A stretch of DNA of 64,000 nucleotides from positions 2,852,001 through 2,916,000 of the forward strand of contig NZ_CP035632.1 of NCBI RefSeq assembly GCF_008807075.1. Direction: 5' to 3'. A program made the translations under genes and the position numbers. Source of the DNA: Synechococcus sp. RSCCF101. GTDB lineage: Bacteria; Cyanobacteriota; Cyanobacteriia; PCC-6307; Cyanobiaceae. Shown one piece after another: positions 49,401-56,735 of the stretch (position 1 is the first letter of the stretch; every line of letters starts with the position of its first letter). The notes under the pieces were generated by a model, which searched no databases, was not told the origin of the DNA, and was given only the letters and a program-made list of their open reading frames with translations.

Positions 49401-52400
49401 CACCGTCCCCACCGTCCTCGATGGACGCACCCTTAAGCACACCAACGCTGAGGGCTCCTCAAGCCTTGTTTCCGGCGCCACTGTCAGTCTCGGCAATGGT
49501 GCCACCTTCCTAAACGACACTGGAGCACACCTCAAGATAGAGGTTGTTGGTGAGAACGGTGTTACCGCTATCCGTGAGAGGGTGGACGAGGAAGGTATTT
49601 TTCGCAATAAAGGAAAAGTTGTGAAGAGTGGTCTTGGTTTGTTTCGCACTGGCCTCAGGCGCTCCACCAAGTTTACGTTCGAGAACGAGAGCTCTGGCGA
49701 GATTTTTATCCTGGAGGGACGGATTCGTGTCCGGCATCTCTTTGATCAAGAGGGGGCGATCGAGATCTCTGAAGGTGCGACACTGCGAGTGCCAGTTGGA
49801 TTCACTAACGATGGCACAATTAGCGGTCAGGGAAGGATTGGTCTGGACGATCAGGATCGTGGTGTCATCTCTACCCTCATCAACGAAGGGACCATCTCCC
49901 CCGGAGGTATCGACAATGCAGGCTCCATCACCATTACCGGCAACCTGGAGCAAGGCAGCGAGGGGAAGCTTGAGCTGGAGATTGGCGGCACCGGCTCAAA
50001 CCAGTCCGATCAGATCGTCGTCAGCGGCACCACCTCCCTGGGCGGCTCCCTCAATGCCTCCTTGATCAACAGCTACGCGCCAGCCAACGGCGATCAGATC
50101 GAGATCGCTCTGATCGAGAGCACCGGTGCCATCAGCGGCAGCTTCAGCAGCGAACCCCTCCCCCCAGGCTTCACCTCTCAGACCGACACCACCAGCACGC
50201 CGCAGAGCTTTGATCTGGTCTTTTTCAGCTGTGCCAACGGCACCATCTGCTGGGACGGCGGCGGCACCGACAACCTCTGGAGCACAGCTGAGAACTGGAA
50301 TACCGATCTCCTCCCCACAAGCATCGATCAGGTGGCCCTGGAACTGATCGGTGGAGACGCCATTCTCTTTGACGGCTCCGGTGCTGCCAATAACGTCTCG
50401 ATCGCCAGCCTGTTCTCCACAGCCGATAACAGCCTCACCATCAGCGGCGGCAGCCTCTCGCTCGACTCCACAACGCTTGCGTCGACGCTGAATGGAGGGC
50501 TGACTCTCAGCGGCGGCAGTCTGGGTGGTGCGGGGGATCTGACCCTTGCTGGGTCCACCACTTGGAGCGGCGGCACCATCGCTGGCACCGGCGGCTTGAC
50601 GGTCTCAGGTCCGCTCGCCATCACCGACAGCACGGTCCTTGATGGACGCACCCTCACCAGCAGCAGCGGCGCCAGCTTCAGCCAGAACGGCAGCCTCGAA
50701 CTGACCAATGCCGCCACGCTCGCGGTGGCCGATGGCTTCACCAACGATGGCACCATCTCCGGCAACGGCACCATCGATCTGAGCGGCAGCGGCACCCTCA
50801 CCACCCTCACCAATGCCGGCACGCTGGCACCTGGTGGCACCGACTCAGCCGGCACCCTCACCATCGACGGCAATCTGCAGCAGGCCGCTGGCGGCACGCT
50901 CGCCTTGGAGCTCGGCGGCACCGGCTCAAACCAGTCCGATCAGATCGTCGTCAGCGGCACCACCTCCCTGGGCGGCTCCCTCAATGCCTCCTTGATCAAC
51001 AGCTACGCGCCAGCCAACGGCGATCAGATCGAGATCGCTCTGATCGAGAGCACCGGTGCCATCAGCGGCAGCTTCAGCAGCGAACCCCTCCCCCCAGGCT
51101 TCACCTCTCAGACCGACACCACCAGCACGCCGCAGAGCTTTGATCTGGTCTTTTTCAGCTGTGCCAACGGCACCATCTGCTGGGACGGCGGCGGCACCGA
51201 CAACCTCTGGAGCACAGCTGAGAACTGGAATACCGATCTCCTCCCCACAAGCATCGATCAGGTGGCCCTGGAACTGATCGGTGGAGACGCCATTCTCTTT
51301 GACGGCTCCGGTGCTGCCAATAACGTCTCGATCGCCAGCCTGTTCTCCACAGCCGATAACAGCCTCACCATCAGCGGCGGCAGCCTCTCGCTCGACTCCA
51401 CAACGCTTGCGTCGACGCTGAATGGAGGGCTGACTCTCAGCGGCGGCAGTCTGGGTGGTGCGGGGGATCTGACCCTTGCTGGGTCCACCACTTGGAGCGG
51501 CGGCACCATCGCTGGCACCGGCGGCTTGACGGTCTCAGGTCCGCTCGCCATCACCGACAGCACGGTCCTTGATGGACGCACCCTCACCAGCAGCAGCGGC
51601 GCCAGCTTCAGCCAGAACGGCAGCCTCGAACTGACCAATGCCGCCACGCTCGCGGTGGCCGATGGCTTCACCAACGATGGCACCATCTCCGGCAACGGCA
51701 CCATCGATCTGAGCGGCAGCGGCACCCTCACCACCCTCACCAATGCCGGCACGCTGGCACCTGGTGGCACCGACTCAGCCGGCACCCTCACCATCGACGG
51801 CAATCTGCAGCAGGCCGCTGGCGGCACGCTCGCCTTGGAGCTCGGCGGCACCGGCTCAAACCAGTCCGATCAGATCGTCGTCAGCGGCACCACCTCCCTG
51901 GGCGGCTCCCTCAATGCCTCCTTGATCAACAGCTACGCGCCAGCCAACGGCGATCAGATCGAGATCGCTCTGATCGAGAGCACCGGTGCCATCAGCGGCA
52001 GCTTCAGCAGCGAACCCCTCCCCCCAGGCTTCACCTCTCAGACCGACACCACCAGCACGCCGCAGAGCTTTGATCTGGTCTTTTTCAGCTGTGCCAACGG
52101 CACCATCTGCTGGGACGGCGGCGGCACCGACAACCTCTGGAGCACAGCTGAGAACTGGAATACCGATCTCCTCCCCACAAGCATCGATCAGGTGGCCCTG
52201 GAACTGATCGGTGGAGACGCCATTCTCTTTGACGGCTCCGGTGCTGCCAATAACGTCTCGATCGCCAGCCTGTTCTCCACAGCCGATAACAGCCTCACCA
52301 TCAGCGGCGGCAGCCTCTCGCTCGACTCCACAACGCTTGCGTCGACGCTGAATGGAGGGCTGACTCTCAGCGGCGGCAGTCTGGGTGGTGCGGGGGATCT

Positions 52401-53931
52401 GACCCTTGCTGGGTCCACCACTTGGAGCGGCGGCACCATCGCTGGCACCGGCGGCTTGACGGTCTCAGGTCCGCTCGCCATCACCGACAGCACGGTCCTT
52501 GATGGACGCACCCTCACCAGCAGCAGCGGCGCCAGCTTCAGCCAGAACGGCAGCCTCGAACTGACCAATGCCGCCACGCTCGCGGTGGCCGATGGCTTCA
52601 CCAACGATGGCACCATCTCCGGCAACGGCACCATCGATCTGAGCGGCAGCGGCACCCTCACCACCCTCACCAATGCCGGCACGCTGGCACCTGGTGGCAC
52701 CGACTCAGCCGGCACCCTCACCATCGACGGCAATCTGCAGCAGGCCGCTGGCGGCACGCTCGCCTTGGAGCTCGGCGGCACCGGCTCAGGCCAAGCGGAC
52801 CGATTGACTGTCCGCGGCCAGGTCGATCTTGCCGGAGCTATCGAAACCAATCTGATTAACGGCTTCAATCCAGCTGATGGAGATCGCATCGTCGTTCTCG
52901 ACAGCACCGGTGTGCGTGGCGACTTTGATAGTCAAGATGATGTGCCTGCTGGATTGGTCATCCAGCAATCGCCTTTGGCGGCACCAACCAGCTTGGCTCT
53001 TGTTGATCCTGTGCCGGAAGATCCGACACCACCACCAGTTCCAATTCCAGACATCCCGGAACCTTCACTACCCCCTGTGCCCGAGGCATCCGAACAGCCC
53101 GGGCCTGAGCCCCCGGCCCCGCCGAATGGTGGTGGATCGCCGCAGGCACCCCCAGTTGTCGACGCGCCCCAGCCCGAGAGCACGACGCAACCCCTGACGG
53201 GTTCCCCTGGCCCGGTCGATCCGGCTGAGCCCTCCGAGCCTCGACTTCCTGGTCCTGTTGGGGAGTTGCTGGGTGATCCACAGGCGCAGGGCACTCTCCA
53301 GGCTGTCTCCGAGACCCAGACGGAACAGCAAACCCTCGGCACCCCGGGTGAAGATCCTGCTGCCCCATCTGCTGCCCCAGTCCCGATCGGGTCTGGTCCA
53401 TCGGAGGCTGGGTCGGAATCACCCGTAGCGCTTGGCCTTGGCGCGAGCGACTTCTCAGGCGGTGCGGCCGACTCTGAGTCTTCGACGGGCAATCAGGGGC
53501 CAGCAGGCTCTGCACCGGCTGATACCGGTACCTCTCCACAGGATGGAGCTGACGGTTCGGCCGATGCATCGGGTTCGCCTCAAGCCAGTGAGGGACCGTC
53601 GGAAAGCTCCGGCGATCGCGGCGACGACTCGGCCCAGGACGACAACTCGGGGGATGATCAAGAGGCGGGCGCGGCCGGTCCCCAGGACCCGGACAACCCC
53701 TTCGCCGGTCCTGCCGCTGTGCAGGCGCTGAGCCCCAGCCAGGCCACAGCGAGCATGAGTGAATCGGAACAACGATCCAGGGATCTGATGGAAAAGCTGC
53801 TGAATCTCAGAAGCTCTTCCTCAGGAAGCAACCTGGACGGGCCGCGAACGGTTCCAGGACCGGCTCAGCTGCAGCAGACTCTGCTCAACGCCATGGAAGT
53901 GGTGCGGCGACGCCTCCAGGGAGGCCTCTGA
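46489..53931 (+). CDS. Giant secreted filamentous-haemagglutinin-type protein with three identical 930-bp repeats
   Basis: 2480 residues from the ATG at 46489 (a GTG two codons earlier is possible). Residues about 12-39 form a signal peptide ending GVARA. About 40-200 is an FHA/TpsA-like secretion domain (SCTAGHCSITGGTGAGSNLF, KGNLFWLSPGGISLTAGGG). About 318-600 is a disordered Asp/Glu/Pro/Thr-rich linker with PEPKPEPEPEPQ. Near 718-750 is the FHA-type GFLSVTQAPDIS and GTWLIDPYNIDIV segment. Residues 1166-2095 are three copies of a 310-residue unit with CWDGGGTDNLWSTAENW and beta-helix strands. The last 385 residues are Pro/Asp/Ser-rich and end in a helix, with no barrel or sorting signal. 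A cell-surface or shed adhesin-like role is inferred. Confidence 0.85.
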   Translation: MALRMGVQDERPALVKLAIPVGLAPLLLAASLGSGVARAGEIKGASGLQSLGSVINGIRNGSCTAGHCSITGGTGAGSNLFHRFEKFDTRGSISGASINNDSFSNVIVGVIDPAGSFINKMVALSSKGNLFWLSPGGISLTAGGGFTNVATLQLSTATTLAVGSGFFDVYGSTASQVAGLRGIPIPGSPGLSTDPASLSAIGLSANGDLTIDDGLLTVDHSLLLDSQGGHLLLNASSLSADGGTIALAGRSVSLESSSLDVSNDIGSGGSVSIDAADIVIASSSINASGATAGGSISIAATGSVNLSDSDLTAIGGDGSLPLPGGAGGDDTTQTADADTTAESTDASATATAAEDNGRSTESSQTTPSTAETETAPGADEPDASTTVSTGEPEPKPEPEPEPQDTPQLDTQPSTAEASAATDPDPDPSGSLPGSSTETDGSARNDAAPAAPDTADAPAPGGTIRISGADIAITGGSLDASGSTDSGQIATDSSSASTWSPSLQSTGLATQMDQAIGEATDPASPDPLLQQEDNTSTQTSLSPEPTAPATESSTTLVSQAGGSAEATTPDIPAAAEPADEPEPATTADAAEPAGGAITLQAADTLTLTGATLTANGSGSQARGGSILLEADAIALAASSIDASGTAAGGTVRIGGGRRGEDTSIRNASTLTAGADTTISVEATTAGDGGELILYASDVASIDAQLSATGGADSGDGGFIETSAGFLSVTQAPDISATNGNAGTWLIDPYNIDIVTTPDSRITTGTPFQGTGDGTQNSQLSATTLNTALNAGGTVQIDTQGAPSTPAGNIRILAPISTTAGTGGATLVFLANGSIELDADIQSTANALDVEFIVDADNSSGGETFQWSSGTLDLRGGTAKALTGDSATDGPTVINGAAVVASNTTFQTGTTSLATTSLTVDGAYNDLNGFSMSGGTLTGSGDITLSGNNTWSGGTISGNGQLTVSGPLEISGSTVPTVLDGRTLKHTNAEGSSSLVSGATVSLGNGATFLNDTGAHLKIEVVGENGVTAIRERVDEEGIFRNKGKVVKSGLGLFRTGLRRSTKFTFENESSGEIFILEGRIRVRHLFDQEGAIEISEGATLRVPVGFTNDGTISGQGRIGLDDQDRGVISTLINEGTISPGGIDNAGSITITGNLEQGSEGKLELEIGGTGSNQSDQIVVSGTTSLGGSLNASLINSYAPANGDQIEIALIESTGAISGSFSSEPLPPGFTSQTDTTSTPQSFDLVFFSCANGTICWDGGGTDNLWSTAENWNTDLLPTSIDQVALELIGGDAILFDGSGAANNVSIASLFSTADNSLTISGGSLSLDSTTLASTLNGGLTLSGGSLGGAGDLTLAGSTTWSGGTIAGTGGLTVSGPLAITDSTVLDGRTLTSSSGASFSQNGSLELTNAATLAVADGFTNDGTISGNGTIDLSGSGTLTTLTNAGTLAPGGTDSAGTLTIDGNLQQAAGGTLALELGGTGSNQSDQIVVSGTTSLGGSLNASLINSYAPANGDQIEIALIESTGAISGSFSSEPLPPGFTSQTDTTSTPQSFDLVFFSCANGTICWDGGGTDNLWSTAENWNTDLLPTSIDQVALELIGGDAILFDGSGAANNVSIASLFSTADNSLTISGGSLSLDSTTLASTLNGGLTLSGGSLGGAGDLTLAGSTTWSGGTIAGTGGLTVSGPLAITDSTVLDGRTLTSSSGASFSQNGSLELTNAATLAVADGFTNDGTISGNGTIDLSGSGTLTTLTNAGTLAPGGTDSAGTLTIDGNLQQAAGGTLALELGGTGSNQSDQIVVSGTTSLGGSLNASLINSYAPANGDQIEIALIESTGAISGSFSSEPLPPGFTSQTDTTSTPQSFDLVFFSCANGTICWDGGGTDNLWSTAENWNTDLLPTSIDQVALELIGGDAILFDGSGAANNVSIASLFSTADNSLTISGGSLSLDSTTLASTLNGGLTLSGGSLGGAGDLTLAGSTTWSGGTIAGTGGLTVSGPLAITDSTVLDGRTLTSSSGASFSQNGSLELTNAATLAVADGFTNDGTISGNGTIDLSGSGTLTTLTNAGTLAPGGTDSAGTLTIDGNLQQAAGGTLALELGGTGSGQADRLTVRGQVDLAGAIETNLINGFNPADGDRIVVLDSTGVRGDFDSQDDVPAGLVIQQSPLAAPTSLALVDPVPEDPTPPPVPIPDIPEPSLPPVPEASEQPGPEPPAPPNGGGSPQAPPVVDAPQPESTTQPLTGSPGPVDPAEPSEPRLPGPVGELLGDPQAQGTLQAVSETQTEQQTLGTPGEDPAAPSAAPVPIGSGPSEAGSESPVALGLGASDFSGGAADSESSTGNQGPAGSAPADTGTSPQDGADGSADASGSPQASEGPSESSGDRGDDSAQDDNSGDDQEAGAAGPQDPDNPFAGPAAVQALSPSQATASMSESEQRSRDLMEKLLNLRSSSSGSNLDGPRTVPGPAQLQQTLLNAMEVVRRRLQGGL
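49279..49983 (+). repeat. Diverged upstream half-unit (B0) of the 930-bp repeat
   Basis: It encodes SGGTLTGSGDITLSGNNTWSGGTISGN and ends FTNDGTISGQGRIGLDDQ to LELEIGGTGS, which aligns with the second half (B, 405 bp) of each perfect unit, SGGSLGGAGDLTLAGSTTWSGG to LALELGGTGS. B0 is about 300 bp longer; the extra part (about 49480-49750) is AT-richer than its surroundings and is missing from the perfect copies. Confidence 0.75.
49984..52773 (+). repeat. Three tandem 930-bp direct repeats inside the surface-protein gene
   Basis: Copies at 49984-50913, 50914-51843 and 51844-52773 read as the same sequence on inspection, and the first 15 bases recur at 52774-52788. The period is exactly 310 codons, so the frame is kept. 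Each unit has an A half (525 bp, CANGTICWDGGGTDNLWSTA) and a B half (405 bp). Identity also holds at third codon positions, which indicates recent duplication or homogenisation. Confidence 0.95.
52774..53010 (+). repeat. Diverged downstream half-unit (A4) of the 930-bp repeat
   Basis: It encodes GSGQADRLTVRGQVDLAGAIETNLINGFNPADGDRI, which aligns with GSNQSDQIVVSGTTSLGGSLNASLINSYAPANGDQI at the start of each perfect unit. After about 75 residues the similarity ends and the Pro-rich tail begins. The CWDGGG part of the A half is not present here. Confidence 0.7.
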
Positions 53932-53932
53932 C

Positions 53933-55411
53933 TCAGGCCAACCCTCCCGCTGACACCCACTCCACAAGAGTCCGCACCCCGAAACCGCTGGCGCCGGAGG
54001 GCTGACCCTGGCGCGGTTTGTCGCTCCACACCGTGCCGGCGATGTCGAGGTGGGCCCAGGGAATGCTCCCCGCCACGAACTCCTTCAGGAACAGGGCCGC
54101 GGTGATCGAGCCACCCGGCCGGGGGCCGGTGTTCTTCATGTCGGCCAGATCGGATTTGAGGCCGTCGGCGTAGGAGGCCGGCATGGGCATGGCCCAGAGC
54201 TGCTCGCCGCCGCTGCGGGCGGCATCGCTGAGGGCACGGCTGAGGCTGTCGCTGCTGCTCCAGAGGCCGGCGATCTCCTCTCCCAGGGCGATCACGCAGG
54301 CGCCGGTGAGGGTGGCCAGATCCACGATCGCATCGGGCTTGAGTTCACTCGCATACACCAGCGCATCGGCCAGGGTGAGGCGGCCTTCGGCATCGGTGTT
54401 GTTGATCTCGATCGTTTTGCCGTTGGAGGCGGTGATGATGTCGCCGGGGTGAATCGCCGAGCCGTTGATCATGTTTTCGCAGGCGGCCACGATGAAGTGA
54501 ACCTCCACTCCCGCTGGTTTCAGTTCCGCGATCGCCCGCGCGGCACCGAGCACGGCGGCGCTGCCGCCCATGTCGTACTTCATCATGTGGATCTGGGCCG
54601 CACCCACCTTGAGGTTGTAGCCGCCGGAATCGAAGGTGAGCCCCTTGCCCACCAGGGCCAGCCGGCGTAAGGGAGTGCCCTCCGGCCGGTAGATCAGATG
54701 GATGAAGCGCGGCGGCAGATCCGACCCCTGCGCCACGGCCAGATAGGAGCCCATGCCCCGCTCGCGGCAGGCTTCGGCATCGAGGATGGTCACCTCAAGG
54801 CCGTGATCGCGAGCGATCGCGCTGGCCGTGTCGGCCATCACCTCCGGGGTGAGGGCATTGGCGGGCGCCGCCACCAGTTCGCGGGCCAGTTCCACGCCGC
54901 TGCAGATCGGGGCCACCCGCTCCAGGGCGGCATCGCCAGCAGCCGGCAGCTGCAGGATCTCGCAGCGCTCCGGGCGGGGATCCTGGTGCGGTTCGCTGCG
55001 GAAGCGCTGGTCGCTGTAGCCGGCCAGTCGCACCGATTCGCCGATCGCCTGGGCCGCGGCCGATGGCTCGAAACCCTCCAGCGGCAGGCACAGCCCCAGC
55101 GATCCCGTCATGCCCTTGCCGGCCTGGGCGGCGGCGGCAGCAGCGCGCCGCAGGGCCATCAGATCGAACGATTCCGGTGCCCCCAGGCCGATCAGAACCA
55201 GCCGCTGCAGCGGGCCATCGAGCAGATCGAAGCTCGCCGTGCTGCCGGGCTTGGCCTTGAAGCCGCCGGCCTCCAGGCGCTCGAGCAGGGCACTGCCGAA
55301 GCGCGTCTCCAGTGCCCGGCGGGTCGCATCACCATCCTGGGAGAAGAGCCCCACCACGAGGAGTTCGCCCTGCCAGTCACCAGGACCGGCCGGACTGCTG
55401 AGGCACTTCAT
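53933..55411 (-). CDS. pepA: Leucyl aminopeptidase (M17)
   Basis: 492 residues. The metal-binding motifs ALVGKGLTFDSGGYNLK, MKYDMGGSAAVLGAARA and NNTDAEGRLTLADALVYAS are all present, with catalytic Lys and Arg in them. The N-terminal domain (about 1-165) is the macro-like half. It acts in peptide turnover in the cytoplasm. Its stop is one base away from the stop of the convergent giant gene, so the two transcripts must be separated without a spacer terminator. Confidence 0.96.
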   Translation of the reverse strand: MKCLSSPAGPGDWQGELLVVGLFSQDGDATRRALETRFGSALLERLEAGGFKAKPGSTASFDLLDGPLQRLVLIGLGAPESFDLMALRRAAAAAAQAGKGMTGSLGLCLPLEGFEPSAAAQAIGESVRLAGYSDQRFRSEPHQDPRPERCEILQLPAAGDAALERVAPICSGVELARELVAAPANALTPEVMADTASAIARDHGLEVTILDAEACRERGMGSYLAVAQGSDLPPRFIHLIYRPEGTPLRRLALVGKGLTFDSGGYNLKVGAAQIHMMKYDMGGSAAVLGAARAIAELKPAGVEVHFIVAACENMINGSAIHPGDIITASNGKTIEINNTDAEGRLTLADALVYASELKPDAIVDLATLTGACVIALGEEIAGLWSSSDSLSRALSDAARSGGEQLWAMPMPASYADGLKSDLADMKNTGPRPGGSITAALFLKEFVAGSIPWAHLDIAGTVWSDKPRQGQPSGASGFGVRTLVEWVSAGGLA

Positions 55412-55447
55412 GACCGCTGCGTTGCTGGCGCGATCGTAGACAGCGGC

Positions 55448-56059
55448 TCAGGCCGGGCCCGCGTGAAACGGTGTGGCCCAGCGGGATCGGGTCTCCTTGT
55501 TGAAGGGCGGCTGCCAGCGCTGAATCAGGGCCTGCTCCAGCCGCCGGCGCGCGGCGCTGCCGGAGGGAACATCACTCCAGAAGCGAATCGTGGGCTGCGA
55601 CTCAAGGCCGGCCCGCACCAGGGCCTCGCGGTAGGCAGAGAGGTAGGCCTTGCAGTCGTGATCGCCCTTCCAGCGCTGATCCGCCCGGCCCGTCTCCCCC
55701 ACGTAGAGGAGCAGAGGTGAGGCCAATCCGGCCGGCTGGTCCATCACCAGGTAGATCGCCGCGCCGCTCAGGTCGGGGCTGGGCCAGCGCCAGAACTGCA
55801 GATGCCGGGGGGCCAGGGCCAGGGGGGCCAGCTCCTCGGCGTGCTGTTCGATTGAGGTCGCGCCGCTGGCGCTGCCGAGCAGGTCCATCTGCCGCCCGGG
55901 GGCAGGCTGCTTCTGCAGCAGCGGCTGCTGGTGATCGGCGATCCGCTGCAGCCAGGCGCTGAGCTGGGCGCGGCTGATCCGCAGCTCCGTGGCCTCTGCC
56001 GCCGGCGCCGCTGGCGGCTCACCGTCACCGGCCGGGAACAGGGAGATCTGGCGGGTCAT
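55448..56059 (-). CDS. GIY-YIG nuclease-family protein
   Basis: 203 residues. The C-terminal half has the GIY-YIG features: AAIYLVMD (GIY strand), LLLYVGETGRADQRWKGDH (YIG with the Arg), and RLEQALIQRWQPPFNKE (catalytic Glu and metal-site Asn). The N-terminal half (RISRAQLSAWLQRIADHQQPLLQK) is helical. The family includes repair and restriction nucleases; the role here is unknown. Its start overlaps the stop of the helix-hairpin-helix gene (ATGA). Confidence 0.85.
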   Translation of the reverse strand: MTRQISLFPAGDGEPPAAPAAEATELRISRAQLSAWLQRIADHQQPLLQKQPAPGRQMDLLGSASGATSIEQHAEELAPLALAPRHLQFWRWPSPDLSGAAIYLVMDQPAGLASPLLLYVGETGRADQRWKGDHDCKAYLSAYREALVRAGLESQPTIRFWSDVPSGSAARRRLEQALIQRWQPPFNKETRSRWATPFHAGPA

Positions 56060-56697
56060 CGCTGCTGCCGGTGCGGCCTGGCAGCACCGCCATTCCGGTG
56101 GTCGGCGCGAGTGGGAGGGAGGCTCGGACTCCGTGGCGGAGGTGAGAACAGCAGCCGGCCGATCAGGCCCTCCACCTCACCCTGGCTCAGGTTCAGCCGC
56201 TGCTGCAGATCCTGGAGGTCTCTGAATGGGCCGCGGCGGCGCTCCTCCAGCAGCTGCCGCAGATCGGCCTCCGCCAGCTGCAGCCGGGCCCGCAGCAGCT
56301 CCGCCGAGGCCCGGTTCAGATCCAGGCGGGCGGTGCCGCTGGCCAGGTGGTCAGCCGCGGCGGCACCTGCGGGTGCGGTGAAGTCGAGCACCGGCCGCCA
56401 GGCCGCCAGCTCCGCATCGCTGAGATCGAGATGACGCTGCAGGACTTCGGGAGCGTTCAGCGCAGTGCCGGCGTCCCGCAGCCGCATCAGCTGGTCCACC
56501 CGGTCGGGGCTGCAGCCGGGCAGGCGCAGCCAGTCCGCCGGGCCGGCCCGTTGCACCAGCAGCCGCCAGCCCTGCTCGGCCGCGTGGCGCACTTCCGCCG
56601 CGTCGGCGAGCCGGTGGGCGGGATTGAGACGTAGGCGCAGGGCCAGCAGATCACGCTCCACATCCTCATCCGGGTGCTGCGGTTCCGGCGCCGTCAT
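56056..56697 (-). CDS. Helix-hairpin-helix protein paired with a GIY-YIG gene
   Basis: 213 residues from the ATG at 56697. It seems to have two repeats of a ComEA-like fold: LRLPGCSPDRVDQLMRLRDAG (about 78-98) and TARLDLNRASAELLRARLQLAEADLRQLLEERRRGPFRDLQDLQQRLNLS (about 136-185), the second containing the LDLNRAS and RGPFRDLQDL signatures. Such domains bind DNA or, in PsbU, protein. The C terminus is basic (RADHRNGGAARPHRQQR). It has no signal peptide, so PsbU is excluded. Overlap with the nuclease gene suggests a common process. Confidence 0.78.
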   Translation of the reverse strand: MTAPEPQHPDEDVERDLLALRLRLNPAHRLADAAEVRHAAEQGWRLLVQRAGPADWLRLPGCSPDRVDQLMRLRDAGTALNAPEVLQRHLDLSDAELAAWRPVLDFTAPAGAAAADHLASGTARLDLNRASAELLRARLQLAEADLRQLLEERRRGPFRDLQDLQQRLNLSQGEVEGLIGRLLFSPPPRSPSLPPTRADHRNGGAARPHRQQR

Positions 56698-56735
56698 CTC
56701 CCGTGCCGCGAGCAGGTCTTCAGAACGTGCCTTCC

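Noticed and set aside
49984-52773. Tandem repeats read as a mobile element or CRISPR array
   Set aside because: The units are in-frame coding sequence of 310 codons with no spacers, no terminal inverted repeats and no transposase.
54813-54820. GCGATCGC (HIP1-type octamer)
   Set aside because: A few copies occur in the window, but they were not obviously enriched by eye and lie within codons that fit the genes, so no separate element is claimed.
56056-56697. HhH protein as PsbU
   Set aside because: PsbU has a signal peptide and about 95 mature residues. This protein has no signal sequence, two HhH-like parts and a nuclease gene as neighbour.
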